Assembly (NCBI GenBank): GCA_041485885.1
Contig: JBGPKL010000002.1
Location: 116,360 to 180,359 of the forward strand
Length of the DNA stretch: 64,000 nt
Source of the DNA: JACQFZ01 sp041485885
GTDB taxonomy: Bacteria; Pseudomonadota; Gammaproteobacteria; Acidiferrobacterales; Sulfurifustaceae
Direction: 5' to 3'
Shown one piece after another: positions 55,265 to 63,606 of the stretch. The notes below the pieces were generated by a model, which worked only from the letters and a program-made list of their open reading frames with translations, did no database searches and had not been told where the DNA came from. The position numbers and the translations under genes are program-made. Numbering within the stretch: the stretch's first letter is position 1; every line of letters begins with the position of its first letter.

Positions 55265-55288
55265 GGCGCCGCTAGGGGCGCCTTTTTT
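55265..55288 (+). terminator. Rho-independent terminator after mucD
   Basis: GGCGCC at 55265-55270 and GGCGCC at 55277-55282 form a 6-bp GC stem around GCTAGG, followed by six T residues at 55283-55288. It would end the rpoE-mucD transcript and isolate lepA, which starts 63 bases later. Confidence 0.75.
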
Positions 55289-55351
55289 CATGCCCCGTGA
55301 ACGCGCCCTACTTGCGAGGCGCGTCACTCGCACAGGTTCCAAAAGGCGTCC

Positions 55352-57163
55352 ATGAGCGGTTGGCGACAGGAACTCATTCGGAATTTTTCCATCATCGCGC
55401 ACATCGACCATGGCAAGTCCACCTTGGCGGACCGATTCATTCAGACTTGCGGCGGCCTCGAGGAGCGCGAGATGCAGGCGCAGGTGCTCGACTCGATGGA
55501 CCTCGAGCGCGAGCGCGGCATTACCATCAAGGCACAGAGCGTGGCGCTGAGCTACGCGGCGAGTGACGGCAAGACGTATCGTCTCAACATGATCGACACG
55601 CCGGGCCACGTCGATTTCTCGTATGAAGTGTCTCGCTCCCTGACCGCGTGCGAGGGCGCGCTGCTGGTGGTGGATGTGACTCAGGGTGTGCAGGCGCAGA
55701 CAGTCGCGAACTGCTACACGGCGTCCGAGCTCGATTTGGAAATCCTGCCCGTGCTCAACAAGATGGATTTGCCGGCCGCCGACCCGGAGCGCGCGATCAA
55801 AGAGGTGGAAGATATCATCGGCATCGACGCCTCGCACGCCATTCGCGCAAGCGCGAAGACGGGTGCCGGCGTGCCGGAGATACTGGAGTCGATCGTCGCG
55901 CGCATTCCGCCGCCGCGCGGCGATCTCGAGGCGCCGTTGACGGCACTCATTATCGACTCGTGGTTCGACAACTACCTCGGCACCGTATCGCTGGTGCGCG
56001 TCATGAACGGTCGATTGACGCCGCGCGACAAGATCCGCTTGATGGCGACCGGGCGCGAGTACCAGGTCGAGCAGATCGGTGTATTCACGCCGAAACGCAA
56101 ACCGGTCGACCTGTTGAGCGCCGGCGAAGTGGGTTACGTCGTCGCCGGCGTCAAGGACGTGCGCGGCGCGCGCGTCGGCGACACGATGACCCACGCGCAT
56201 CGGCCGGCGGCCGCCGCGCTTCCCGGTTTCACGGAGATCAAGCCGCGCGTCTTTGCGGGACTCTACCCGGTCGAGTCGTCGGAATACAACGCGTTTCGCG
56301 ACGCGCTCGAAAAGCTTTCGCTGAACGACGCCTCATTGCAATTTGAGCCCGAGACCTCGCAAGCGCTCGGTTTCGGTTTCCGTTGCGGGTTTCTCGGCAT
56401 GCTGCACCTGGAGATCATTCAGGAGCGCCTCGAGCGCGAATACGCTTTGAATCTCATCACCACCGCGCCGACCGTGGTGTACGAGGTGCAAACGAACAAA
56501 GGCGAGGTGTTGCGCGTCGAGAATCCCGCGAAGCTGCCCGAGCCGCAGACCATCGAGGAAATTCGCGAGCCGATCATCCGCGCGACGATACTCACGCCGC
56601 TGGAGTACGTGGGCGGCGTGATCGGGCTGTGCGTCGAAAAGCGAGGGGTCCAGAAGGACATGCTGTATCACGGCCGCCAGGCGATGATTACGTATGACCT
56701 TCCGCTCAACGAGGTGGTGCTCGATTTTTTCGATCGGCTGAAGTCAGTGAGCCGCGGTTACGCATCGCTCGATTATGATTTCCTGGAGTTTCGACCTGCG
56801 GATGTCTGCAAGCTTGACGTGCTCATCAACGGCGATAAAGTGGACGCGCTTTCGGTCATCGTGCACCGCCAGCAGACCGAGTATCGGGGGCGCGAGCTGG
56901 TTAAGAAGCTGCGGGAGCTGATTCCGCGCCAGATGTTCGACGTGGCCATTCAGGCCGCGATCGGCTCCAAGGTCATCGCGCGCGAAACCGTAAAGGCGCT
57001 GCGCAAGAACGTGACGGCGAAGTGCTACGGCGGCGATATCAGCCGCAAGCGCAAGCTGCTTGAAAAGCAAAAGGAAGGAAAGAAACGCATGAAACAGCTC
57101 GGCTCCGTCGAAATTCCGCAGGAGGCGTTTCTCGCCGTGTTGCGGGTGGATGGCTCGAAATGA
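55352..57163 (+). CDS. lepA: Elongation factor 4 (LepA)
   Basis: LepA is a ribosome-associated GTPase linked to translation initiation, 30S biogenesis and back-translocation. The 603-residue protein has G1 AHIDHGKSTLADRF, G2 region with RGITIKAQSV, G3 DTPGHVDF, G4 NKMD and G5 SAKTG. Domains II, III and V and the LepA-specific C-terminus follow (DISRKRKLLEKQKEGKKRMK). The start is supported by AAAAGG upstream. The stop overlaps the lepB start as ATGA. Confidence 0.97.
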   Translation: MSGWRQELIRNFSIIAHIDHGKSTLADRFIQTCGGLEEREMQAQVLDSMDLERERGITIKAQSVALSYAASDGKTYRLNMIDTPGHVDFSYEVSRSLTACEGALLVVDVTQGVQAQTVANCYTASELDLEILPVLNKMDLPAADPERAIKEVEDIIGIDASHAIRASAKTGAGVPEILESIVARIPPPRGDLEAPLTALIIDSWFDNYLGTVSLVRVMNGRLTPRDKIRLMATGREYQVEQIGVFTPKRKPVDLLSAGEVGYVVAGVKDVRGARVGDTMTHAHRPAAAALPGFTEIKPRVFAGLYPVESSEYNAFRDALEKLSLNDASLQFEPETSQALGFGFRCGFLGMLHLEIIQERLEREYALNLITTAPTVVYEVQTNKGEVLRVENPAKLPEPQTIEEIREPIIRATILTPLEYVGGVIGLCVEKRGVQKDMLYHGRQAMITYDLPLNEVVLDFFDRLKSVSRGYASLDYDFLEFRPADVCKLDVLINGDKVDALSVIVHRQQTEYRGRELVKKLRELIPRQMFDVAIQAAIGSKVIARETVKALRKNVTAKCYGGDISRKRKLLEKQKEGKKRMKQLGSVEIPQEAFLAVLRVDGSK

Positions 57164-57996
57164 ACTGGGATTTCTCTCTCATTTTATTTTTGCTTGTCTG
57201 TGCAACCGGCGCGATCTGGGCGCTCGACCGTTTCACCTGGTCGGCGGCGCGCGGGCGCGCCGCCAAGGCGGCGGCGCAAGCAGGCGGCGGCGAGGACGCG
57301 GTGCGGCATGCCGGCAAAGAGCCGATCTATGTCGAGTACGCGCGCGCGTTCTTCCCGGTCATCTTGATCGTGTTCCTGCTGCGCTCCTTTATCGTCGAGC
57401 CGTTCCGCATTCCGTCGGGCTCCATGCTGCCGAGTTTGTATATCGGCGATTTTATTTTGGTGAATAAATTCGCGTACGGCATACGGCTGCCGGTGATCAA
57501 CAAGAAGACGCTCGACACCGGCGAACCGCGCCGCGGCGACGTGGTCGTGTTCCGCTACCCGCGCGATGAGTCGATGAATTACATCAAGCGCGTGATCGGC
57601 CTGCCCGGCGATCGGATTGCCTACGAAGGCAAGAAACTGTACATCAACGGCCAACTGATGCCGCAAAGCGGTGCGACCTCGTCCAACGTGCAACAAGACG
57701 GCGAGTCGTTCTACGAGGCCGGGCGTTATACCGAGACACTCGACCGGGTACGGCACGATATTCTGTTATCGAGCGGCTACGGTTTGCCTTACAGCAACGT
57801 GGTGCCACCGGGGCACTACTTCGTCATGGGCGACAACCGCGACCATAGCAACGACAGCCGTGTCTGGGGCTTCGTACCGGAGGAAAACCTGGTCGGTAAG
57901 GCGTTTCTCATATGGTTTTCCTGGGACAGTCGGAACGATCCGCCGTGGTTCTGGCAGCGGATCGCCTTCGAGCGCATCGGCAATATTATTCGCTAA
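57160..57996 (+). CDS. lepB: Signal peptidase I
   Basis: LepB removes signal peptides from exported proteins on the periplasmic face of the inner membrane. The 278-residue protein has two N-terminal membrane segments (FSLILFLLVCATGAIWAL and FFPVILIVFLLRSFIV), the nucleophile Ser88 in PSGSMLPSL, the general base Lys143 in YIKRVIGLPGD, and box E GDNRDHSNDSR. It is coupled to lepA, as is usual. Confidence 0.97.
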   Translation: MNWDFSLILFLLVCATGAIWALDRFTWSAARGRAAKAAAQAGGGEDAVRHAGKEPIYVEYARAFFPVILIVFLLRSFIVEPFRIPSGSMLPSLYIGDFILVNKFAYGIRLPVINKKTLDTGEPRRGDVVVFRYPRDESMNYIKRVIGLPGDRIAYEGKKLYINGQLMPQSGATSSNVQQDGESFYEAGRYTETLDRVRHDILLSSGYGLPYSNVVPPGHYFVMGDNRDHSNDSRVWGFVPEENLVGKAFLIWFSWDSRNDPPWFWQRIAFERIGNIIR

Positions 57997-58032
57997 ACTC
58001 ATAGCATTGGTTTTGCCCATAACGAGGAAGCT

Positions 58033-58407
58033 ATGATCGCCAGCCGGCAACGTGGAATGAGCATGTGGAGCGCGATGTTCGTCATCGGCGTGCTCGCGTT
58101 CTTTCTGTTCTTGTTGTTCAAGCTATTGCCGCCTTACTTGGAAGACTTGAAGGTCCGCACCGCTCTGGACGGTCTGCTGCGCGAGCCGAACGCGGAGAAC
58201 CTGTCGAGAAGCGAATTGATCGAGCGGTTGGAGAAACGCTTCGACATCGATAACGTGACGAACGTCAAGGCGAAGCAATTGGAGATTAAGCCGTTGGGAA
58301 AGATAAAACAGATTCGGATCAATTATGAAGTCGTCGTCCCGCTCGCGTACAACGTCTCGGCGCTTCTCGAGTTCGACCATGCGCGGCAGGTCCGAGCGGC
58401 CGAGTAA
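58033..58407 (+). CDS. DUF4845 family membrane protein
   Basis: The 124-residue protein has one N-terminal membrane segment (MWSAMFVIGVLAFFLFLLFKLLPPYLEDLKV) and a small predicted periplasmic domain with LEIKPLGKIKQIRINYEVVVPLAYNVSALLEF. This fits DUF4845, often found between lepB and rnc in gammaproteobacteria. The start resembles a pilin-like leader (RQRGMSMWSAMFVIGVL), but no clear prepilin site follows. Its function is unknown. It overlaps rnc by 29 bases. Confidence 0.88.
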   Translation: MIASRQRGMSMWSAMFVIGVLAFFLFLLFKLLPPYLEDLKVRTALDGLLREPNAENLSRSELIERLEKRFDIDNVTNVKAKQLEIKPLGKIKQIRINYEVVVPLAYNVSALLEFDHARQVRAAE

Positions 58408-59083
58408 AGCGCAGGCTGAGCTCTGCCGCCGATTGAACTATGTCTTTGCGGACGCCGCGCTCCTGGAGCGAGCGCTGACGCATCGCTCCCACAGCGGCAA
58501 TCACTACGAACGTCTGGAATTCCTCGGCGACAGCATTCTCGGCTTCGCCGTCTCCACCGAGTTGTACAATCGTTTTCCCGATCTCCCCGAAGGGGATCTC
58601 ACGCGATTGCGCGCGAGCTTGGTGAAGGAAGAAACGCTGGCGAAGATCGCGCGCGAACTCGCGCTCGGCGATGCGCTCGCGCTCGGCGGTGGGGAGCTGA
58701 AGAGCGGCGGCTTCGATCGCGATTCGATCCTGGCGGACGCGTTGGAGGCGATCTTCGGCGCGATTTATCTCGACAGCGGAATCGAGCCCACTCATGCGCT
58801 GATCTTGCGACTCTACACGCCGTATCTCGATCGTCTCGATCCGCGCGCGATCCCGAAGGACGCGAAGACGCAACTTCAGGAGCATTTGCAGAAGCGATCG
58901 CTGCCCGTCCCGATTTATCACGTAGTCGAGGCATCGGGCGATCCGCACAATCAGACGTTCGTCGTCGAATGCCAGATACCGGAGCTTTCCGTGCGAGCAC
59001 GCGGCGCGGGCAGCACGCGGCGAGCGGCGGAACAACAGGCGGCGCGCGAGGCCTTGGAGCGGCTTGAACTCGGGAAGCAATGA
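58379..59083 (+). CDS. rnc: Ribonuclease III
   Basis: RNase III cuts double-stranded RNA in rRNA precursors and many mRNAs. From ATG 58379 the protein has 234 residues: the endonuclease domain with the signature ERLEFLGDSILGFAVS and the second metal site DALEAIFGAIYLDSG, then a double-stranded RNA-binding domain (DAKTQLQEHLQKRSLPVPIYHV through AAEQQAAREALERL). The frame opens earlier (58325), inside DUF4845. It precedes era, as usual. Confidence 0.96.
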   Translation: MRGRSERPSKAQAELCRRLNYVFADAALLERALTHRSHSGNHYERLEFLGDSILGFAVSTELYNRFPDLPEGDLTRLRASLVKEETLAKIARELALGDALALGGGELKSGGFDRDSILADALEAIFGAIYLDSGIEPTHALILRLYTPYLDRLDPRAIPKDAKTQLQEHLQKRSLPVPIYHVVEASGDPHNQTFVVECQIPELSVRARGAGSTRRAAEQQAAREALERLELGKQ

Positions 59084-59090
59084 ACCGCGG

Positions 59091-59984
59091 ATGTCTCGTA
59101 GCGGCATGGTCGCGCTCATCGGCCGGCCCAACGTCGGCAAGTCCACGCTGCTCAATCGGCTCGTCGGAGAACACGTCAGCATCGTATCGCGCCGTCCGCA
59201 AACGACGCGCCACCGCATCCTCGGCATCAAGACCAGCGATGAGACGCAGATCCTATACGTCGACACGCCGGGTCTGCACGCGCCCGAGGGACGGCGACTT
59301 AACCGGTATCTTTCGCGCTTGGCGAGCGGAAGCGTGGAAGGTGTGGACGTCGTCGTTCTGATGATCAGCGCGGAGGGCTGGCGCGCCGACGACGCGCGCG
59401 CCCTCGAACTGGCCAGGCGCCTCACGGTGCCGGTGATTCTCGTCGTCAACAAGATCGACCGCCTGAAGGATCGGACCGCGCTGTTACCGTTGACGCAGGA
59501 CTCGGCGCAACGCATGGCGTTCGCGGAGATCGTGCCATTGTCGGCGCGTTCGGGTGATAATGTCGCCGCCTTGGAGCAAGCGTTGATCAAGTACCTGCCG
59601 GAGCAGGCGCCCGTATTTCCGACAGATCGACGAACCGACAAGAGCGCGCGCTTCCGCGCGGGCGAAACCGTGCGTGAGCAAATCCTCGCGCTTTACGGGC
59701 AAGAGGTTCCGCACGCCGCGGCGGTGGAAGTGACGCGGTTCACGCAAAGCCAGAAGCGGTTGGACATTGAGGCCGTCGTGTGGGCCGAGAAGGAAGGACA
59801 AAAGGCAATTCTGATCGGCAAGGCGGGCGAGCGCTTGAAGCAAGTCGGTGTTCGCGCGCGGCGAGCGCTTGAAAAACAGCACGGTAAGAAAGTGAACCTT
59901 CGATTGTGGGTGAAGGTCCGCAAGGGCTGGTCCGACGATGCGCGCGCCTTGCAGCGCTTCGGTTACCACGAGGACGCCGTGTAG
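59091..59984 (+). CDS. era: GTPase Era
   Basis: Era binds the 3' end of 16S rRNA and helps 30S maturation. The protein has G1 GRPNVGKSTLLNRL, G2/switch QTTRHRILGI, G3 DTPGLHAPEGRRLNRYL and G4 NKID, and a C-terminal KH domain (EGQKAILIGKAGERLKQVG, KKVNLRLWVKVRKGW). ATG 59091 gives 297 residues with a normal short lead to the G1 motif; an upstream in-frame TTG at 59064 would overlap rnc by 20 bases. It is followed directly by recO. Confidence 0.95.
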   Translation: MSRSGMVALIGRPNVGKSTLLNRLVGEHVSIVSRRPQTTRHRILGIKTSDETQILYVDTPGLHAPEGRRLNRYLSRLASGSVEGVDVVVLMISAEGWRADDARALELARRLTVPVILVVNKIDRLKDRTALLPLTQDSAQRMAFAEIVPLSARSGDNVAALEQALIKYLPEQAPVFPTDRRTDKSARFRAGETVREQILALYGQEVPHAAAVEVTRFTQSQKRLDIEAVVWAEKEGQKAILIGKAGERLKQVGVRARRALEKQHGKKVNLRLWVKVRKGWSDDARALQRFGYHEDAV

Positions 59985-60737
59985 ATGCGCGAGCAACAGC
60001 AAAGCGCTTTCGTTCTGCACCAGCGCAATTACAGCGAGACCAGCCTGTTGCTCGAGGTCTACACGCGCCGGCATGGTCGTCTCGGGCTTATCGCCAAGGG
60101 CGCGCGCCGGCCGAGCAGCAAGAATCGCGGCGTGCTCAAGGCGCTCCAACCGCTGCTGCTCGGCTGGAGCGGCAGAAGCGATCTCATGACATTGACCGGC
60201 GCGGAAGCGGATGGTGCGACGATCGAGCTGGTGGGCACGGCGCTCTATTGCGGCTTTTATGTGAACGAGCTGTTGATGCGACTACTGCACCGGCACGATC
60301 CGCACGAGACGCTCTACGACTGTTATCGCGCCGCGCTCGAGGGGCTGCGGGACCGCGGCTCGCACGAGGTGGTGTTGCGTATTTTCGAAAAGCACTTGTT
60401 GAAGGAGATCGGCTACGGTCTGACGCTCGATCGCGAGGGCGCGAGCGAACGGCCGATCGAACCTGACGCGATATACGATTACCGGCGGGAAGGCGGCGCG
60501 GTGCGAGTGCAAGATCCCGAGCTCGCGCCGCGCGGGGACAGCGTGCGCTTGCGCGGCACGAGCCTGCTCGCGCTCGCCGCGGAGCGGCTCGACGGCGAGG
60601 CGGTGCTGCGCGAGATCAAAGTGCTGACGCGCGCTGCGCTGGCACCGCATTTGGGAGATAAGCCGCTGCATAGTCGGCGCTTGTTTCAAGAGCGCGTCTC
60701 GCCGGTGGGACCGCTCGCGGGAGACCGAGCCGGATGA
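59985..60737 (+). CDS. recO: DNA repair protein RecO
   Basis: RecO loads RecA onto SSB-coated single-stranded DNA with RecR. The 250-residue protein has the N-terminal OB fold (AFVLHQRNYSETSLLLEVYTRRHGRLGLIAKGARRP) and a helical C-terminal part (YCGFYVNELLMRLLHRHDPHETLYDCYRAALEGL, RIFEKHLLKEIGYGLTLD). It lacks the four-cysteine zinc site of some RecO proteins. Its ATG immediately follows the era stop, and it overlaps pdxJ by 4 bases. Confidence 0.94.
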   Translation: MREQQQSAFVLHQRNYSETSLLLEVYTRRHGRLGLIAKGARRPSSKNRGVLKALQPLLLGWSGRSDLMTLTGAEADGATIELVGTALYCGFYVNELLMRLLHRHDPHETLYDCYRAALEGLRDRGSHEVVLRIFEKHLLKEIGYGLTLDREGASERPIEPDAIYDYRREGGAVRVQDPELAPRGDSVRLRGTSLLALAAERLDGEAVLREIKVLTRAALAPHLGDKPLHSRRLFQERVSPVGPLAGDRAG

Positions 60738-61462
60738 TCCAGCTCGGCGTCAACATCGACCATGTGGCGACGCTGCGCCAGGTTCGCGGCACGCGTTATC
60801 CCGACCCCGTGCACGTCGCCCTCGAAGCGGAGCAGGCCGGCGCGGACGCGATCACGCTGCATCTGCGCGAGGACCGGCGCCACATTCAGGAGCGCGACGT
60901 GGAAATTTTGCGCGACTTGTTGCAGACGCGCATGAATCTGGAAATGGTGGCAACCGACGACATGATCGCGTTCGCCCGCCGCTTGCGTCCGCAGGATTGT
61001 TGTCTGGTTCCGGAGCGGCGCGAAGAACTCACCACCGAAGGCGGGCTCGACGTGCGCGGGCAACGCGATCGCATGGCCGGCTGTTGCGCGCGTCTGGCGG
61101 AGCTCGGCATCCGGGTTTCGCTTTTCATCGATCCCGAGCCGGCGCAGGTGGATGCCGCCGCGGTCACGGGTGCACCCGTCATCGAAATACATACGGGCCA
61201 CTATGCCGATGCGCCGGATGCAGAGCGCCGGCGCGAGGAGCTTGGGCGCGTCGTGCGGGCGGTCGAGCACGGCCGCTCGCTCGGTCTGCAAGTCAACGCC
61301 GGACATGGGCTGCACTATCACAACGTTCAACCGATCGCCGGCATTGCCGGTGTTGCCGAACTCAACATAGGCCACGCTATCGTGGCGCGCGCGCTGTTCG
61401 TCGGCATTGGACCGGCGGTGCGTGAGATGAAGCGTCTCATGCGCGAAGCGGCGACGCGATGA
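60734..61462 (+). CDS. pdxJ: Pyridoxine 5'-phosphate synthase
   Basis: PdxJ condenses 1-deoxyxylulose 5-phosphate with 3-amino-2-oxopropyl phosphate to pyridoxine 5'-phosphate (vitamin B6). The 242-residue TIM barrel has LGVNIDHVATLRQVRGTRYPDP at its start, DAITLHLREDRRHIQERDV, VPERREELTTEGGLDV and VNAGHGLHYHNVQPI. Length matches E. coli (243). It overlaps acpS by 4 bases; pdxJ-acpS is conserved. Confidence 0.97.
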   Translation: MIQLGVNIDHVATLRQVRGTRYPDPVHVALEAEQAGADAITLHLREDRRHIQERDVEILRDLLQTRMNLEMVATDDMIAFARRLRPQDCCLVPERREELTTEGGLDVRGQRDRMAGCCARLAELGIRVSLFIDPEPAQVDAAAVTGAPVIEIHTGHYADAPDAERRREELGRVVRAVEHGRSLGLQVNAGHGLHYHNVQPIAGIAGVAELNIGHAIVARALFVGIGPAVREMKRLMREAATR

Positions 61463-61845
61463 TCTACGGCATCGGCACGGACATCGTGCGCGTCGGGCGC
61501 GTCGAGCGCAGCCTCAAGCGTCATGGCGAACGATTCGCCGCGCGTATTTTGACGGCAGCGGAGCTCGCGGATTTTCGCCGCGCCATAAAGCCCGCGCACT
61601 TTCTCGCACGCCGCTTCGCCGCCAAAGAGGCCGCGGCGAAAGCGATGGGCACCGGCTTCGTTGACGGCTTACGATTTCGCGATATCGAAGTGCGGCACGA
61701 CGGGCGCGGCAAGCCGGAGCTGAATTTCGGCGGACGGGCGCTCGATTTCATGCGGACGAACCGCATCGGCGCGGCGCACTTGAGCTTGGCGGATGAAGAA
61801 GATCACGCCGTCGCCTTTGTGACCTTGGAGGCCGGCGTGTCCTAG
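61459..61845 (+). CDS. acpS: Holo-[acyl-carrier-protein] synthase
   Basis: AcpS transfers 4'-phosphopantetheine from CoA to acyl carrier protein. The 128-residue protein has the two metal-binding motifs IYGIGTDIVRVGRVE (Asp8) and RRFAAKEAAAKAMGTG (Glu57). The protein ends at a TAG that is part of the CTAG sequence flanking a MITE-like element, so the last few residues could have been altered by that insertion, although the length is normal. Confidence 0.95.
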   Translation: MIYGIGTDIVRVGRVERSLKRHGERFAARILTAAELADFRRAIKPAHFLARRFAAKEAAAKAMGTGFVDGLRFRDIEVRHDGRGKPELNFGGRALDFMRTNRIGAAHLSLADEEDHAVAFVTLEAGVS

Positions 61846-61979
61846 GGAAGCTCTGATTAAGGTCGTCATTCCCGCGAAAGCGGGAATCCAGGTTTGAAAT
61901 ACATCGGCCGTTAGGCCGATTCTCGATGCCGACTTTCACCGGCATGGCGAAATTTCGACTTGATCAGAGCTTCCCTAGG
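61841..61979. mobile_element. MITE-like element with 12-base terminal inverted repeats and CTAG flanks
   Basis: GGAAGCTCTGAT (61846-61857) and ATCAGAGCTTCC (61963-61974) are perfect terminal inverted repeats enclosing a 129-base element. CTAG on both sides (61842-61845 and 61975-61978) looks like a 4-base target duplication of the YTAR kind known for IS5-group elements; the symmetry extends one more base each way. No coding capacity is visible. Inside are three hairpins: ATTCCCGC/GCGGGAAT with a GAAA loop (61868-61887), ATCGGCC/GGCCGAT (61903-61920) and ATGCCG/CGGCAT (61926-61945). The first matches the dRS3-type pattern ATTCCC-N8-GGGAAT known from Neisseria. Confidence 0.75.
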
Positions 61980-62041
61980 TGAGGGAGAAAATGTTGGCGC
62001 CGTTTCCCTCACCCCCCACCCCTCTCCCGGAGGGAGAGGGG
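61978..62041. repeat. GC-rich palindromic repeat, copy C
   Basis: There are two hairpins. GGTGAGGG (61978-61985) pairs with CCCTCACC (62006-62013), and CCCCTCTCCC (62019-62028) pairs with GGGAGAGGGG (62032-62041) around a GGA loop. It is related to copies A and B near lpxB. With acpS upstream and lipoprotein genes converging, it may also help stop transcription, though no long T-tract follows. Confidence 0.75.
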
Positions 62042-62065
62042 TAATAAATAAGTCAGGTCCCTAAC

Positions 62066-62554
62066 TCAACGCCCGAAGATCACGCCGATCCCGATTCCAA
62101 AATTAACGTTCGGATTGCGCCGTTCTTCGTCGAGCGGCCAGAGGTGTGCCTGCTCGGCCTGCAACACCGGATAGACGTAAGGCGCGTCGCCGACCTTGCC
62201 GTTTCGAGTTCCCGTGACCGTGCCGGCGCCGCTGACCAGCCGTCCATTCCGGTAGTCCGCGGTCTCGAGGTAGCCCTCGCGTATCAGCAGGAAACGACGC
62301 TGCGGCGGCGCGCCGAGGTCCGGCCGAGCGTCACTTGCCAACGGATAGCCGAGCACTTCGATCTCGGTGGTATCTTTGAGATTGCGCAAATTCACGATCA
62401 CTCCGCCCCAGGCCACGCGATGACCGCGCGCTGATTCGACGTCCGCAATGGCGCGGTCCGGCGTGAGCGTTTTATCCACGCTCGATAGGTCGATCGGCGG
62501 CGTCGTGGCGCAGCCGCCGAGAAGGACAGTCAGGAATGTAATCGCGATCCGCAC
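62066..62554 (-). CDS. Slp family outer-membrane lipoprotein
   Basis: The 162-residue precursor has a lipoprotein signal with Cys15 (TFLTVLLGGCATTPPIDL), so it should be lipidated and sorted to the outer membrane. The mature part has RVAWGGVIVNLRN, EVLGYPLASDARP, FLLIREGYLETADYRNGRLVSGAGTVTG and the C-terminal YVYPVLQAEQAHLWP, matching the Slp (starvation lipoprotein) family. It shares these blocks with the next gene, so the two are likely paralogues. Function within the family is poorly known. Confidence 0.88.
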   Translation of the reverse strand: MRIAITFLTVLLGGCATTPPIDLSSVDKTLTPDRAIADVESARGHRVAWGGVIVNLRNLKDTTEIEVLGYPLASDARPDLGAPPQRRFLLIREGYLETADYRNGRLVSGAGTVTGTRNGKVGDAPYVYPVLQAEQAHLWPLDEERRNPNVNFGIGIGVIFGR

Positions 62555-62600
62555 GTTGACCTCTCGCTAACGCCAATAGGGATAGAAGGGGTAGGGCGGC

Positions 62601-63119
62601 CTACCAAGGATAGACGCGCCCCGGCCACAGCGGGTCATAGAATGGATCGTAGAATCGGTCTCGGTAGTAAACCGGGCGTTCGACGGCAGGTTCCCATAGC
62701 TTCACGGCGTCGGCTTTCACGAGTACGTACGTGTAGGGATACTCCCCGATCGGGCGAGTCACCGTTCCTTCAACGGAGCCGGCCACCGTCATCAGACGTC
62801 CGTTGGCGTAGATCGCCGGGTCCAGAAATCCTTCCACTCGCGCAATGAATCGGCCGAGACTTTGATCGCTCGCTCGCGCGCGGCCGCTGCCATCGAGCGG
62901 CAGCGCCACGATGTCGAGCCAGGTTTCACTAGGACGATTCTCGACCGCGGCCATCCTCCCGCCCCAACGCACGCGTTGTCCCACGTAGGCGGGCACGTTG
63001 GCGCGAACTTGGGCGAGCGACAGATCGATCGGCGGCGCGTCCCGAATGGCGTCGGGCGCCTGCGTCGCACAACCGGCGAGCAGGACGAGCAGCCAAAATG
63101 ACGTGATGACTGCGCGCAT
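62601..63119 (-). CDS. Slp family outer-membrane lipoprotein
   Basis: The 172-residue precursor has a lipobox (LLVLLAGCATQAP, Cys17). The mature part shows GQRVRWGGRMAAVENRPSET, LDIVALPLDGSGR, FIARVEGFLDPAIYANGRLM and YTYVLVKADAVKLWEP, aligning with its neighbour. It ends in a Tyr/Asp/Pro-rich tail (YYRDRFYDPFYDPLWPG) absent from the other copy. The two genes are 46 bases apart in the same direction and probably co-transcribed. Confidence 0.88.
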   Translation of the reverse strand: MRAVITSFWLLVLLAGCATQAPDAIRDAPPIDLSLAQVRANVPAYVGQRVRWGGRMAAVENRPSETWLDIVALPLDGSGRARASDQSLGRFIARVEGFLDPAIYANGRLMTVAGSVEGTVTRPIGEYPYTYVLVKADAVKLWEPAVERPVYYRDRFYDPFYDPLWPGRVYPW

Positions 63120-63494
63120 CCGGGCAGTATACGCCCGCGACTTAGGCGATTAGCGTCGTTGTCAGTGCGGTTTCGCACGGTGATATCGCGCCGGGACAAA
63201 ACGCATTCGGCGATTCGATGACCAACGCCAAGTCACTCTCGGAGGCGAAACGTTTTGGTATCGGGCACGCGACCGCATAAAGTGCGTACATGCCGCAGAT
63301 CGTCAGGAAAAAACCGATATATCGATCGTAAGCACAAAAATGCGCTCTTTGACCGGCCCGGATCGACATTTTTAGCAAGCCGTTTGCTCTGCTGCTACGA
63401 CGGGCGCTGATCGGGAAACCAAGAAAGATATAAGTGTTGTTCGACGAAAGCGCTTGACTCGAAAGGCTGGCCGGCCATAGAGTCCTCGGCACTG

Positions 63495-63522
63495 TTGCGA
63501 TTAACGGGCATATATTTATAAC
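63495..63522 (+). promoter_or_regulatory. Candidate promoter upstream of the terminal gene
   Basis: TTGCGA (63495-63500) and TATAAC (63517-63522) with a 16-base gap face the terminal gene. A transcript from here would begin just before the nested inverted repeat and have a leader of about 255 bases. Weak evidence, by eye. Confidence 0.3.
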
Positions 63523-63531
63523 CGCAACGGC

Positions 63532-63606
63532 CTTGGGAGGGGTGGTGAATTCGTTTTAGGTCCTTTTTCCTTTCTATTCACCTTCGTCTAGTTTCGCCCT
63601 CCCAAG
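63532..63606 (+). promoter_or_regulatory. Nested inverted repeat, possible structured leader or terminator
   Basis: The outer arms CTTGGGAGGG (63532-63541) and CCCTCCCAAG (63597-63606) are perfect over 10 bases. The inner arms GGTGAAT (63544-63550) and ATTCACC (63576-63582) are perfect over 7. Together they would fold into one long interrupted stem. There is no T-tract after the right arm. Confidence 0.6.

Noticed and set aside
55188..55355. 55-codon highly basic frame (starts MERLKSVKLRAHKK) ending in an ATGA overlap with lepA
   Set aside because: The overlap is tempting, but the frame runs straight through the mucD terminator hairpin and T-tract and has no ribosome site.
54683..56200. 505-codon open frame antisense to mucD and lepA
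   Set aside because: It crosses two certain genes and the terminator between them, with no recognisable domain.
63142..63492. 116-codon minus-strand frame in the long spacer
   Set aside because: One hydrophobic stretch is present, but there is no ribosome site, no family resemblance and no good start context. It could be real but I cannot support it.
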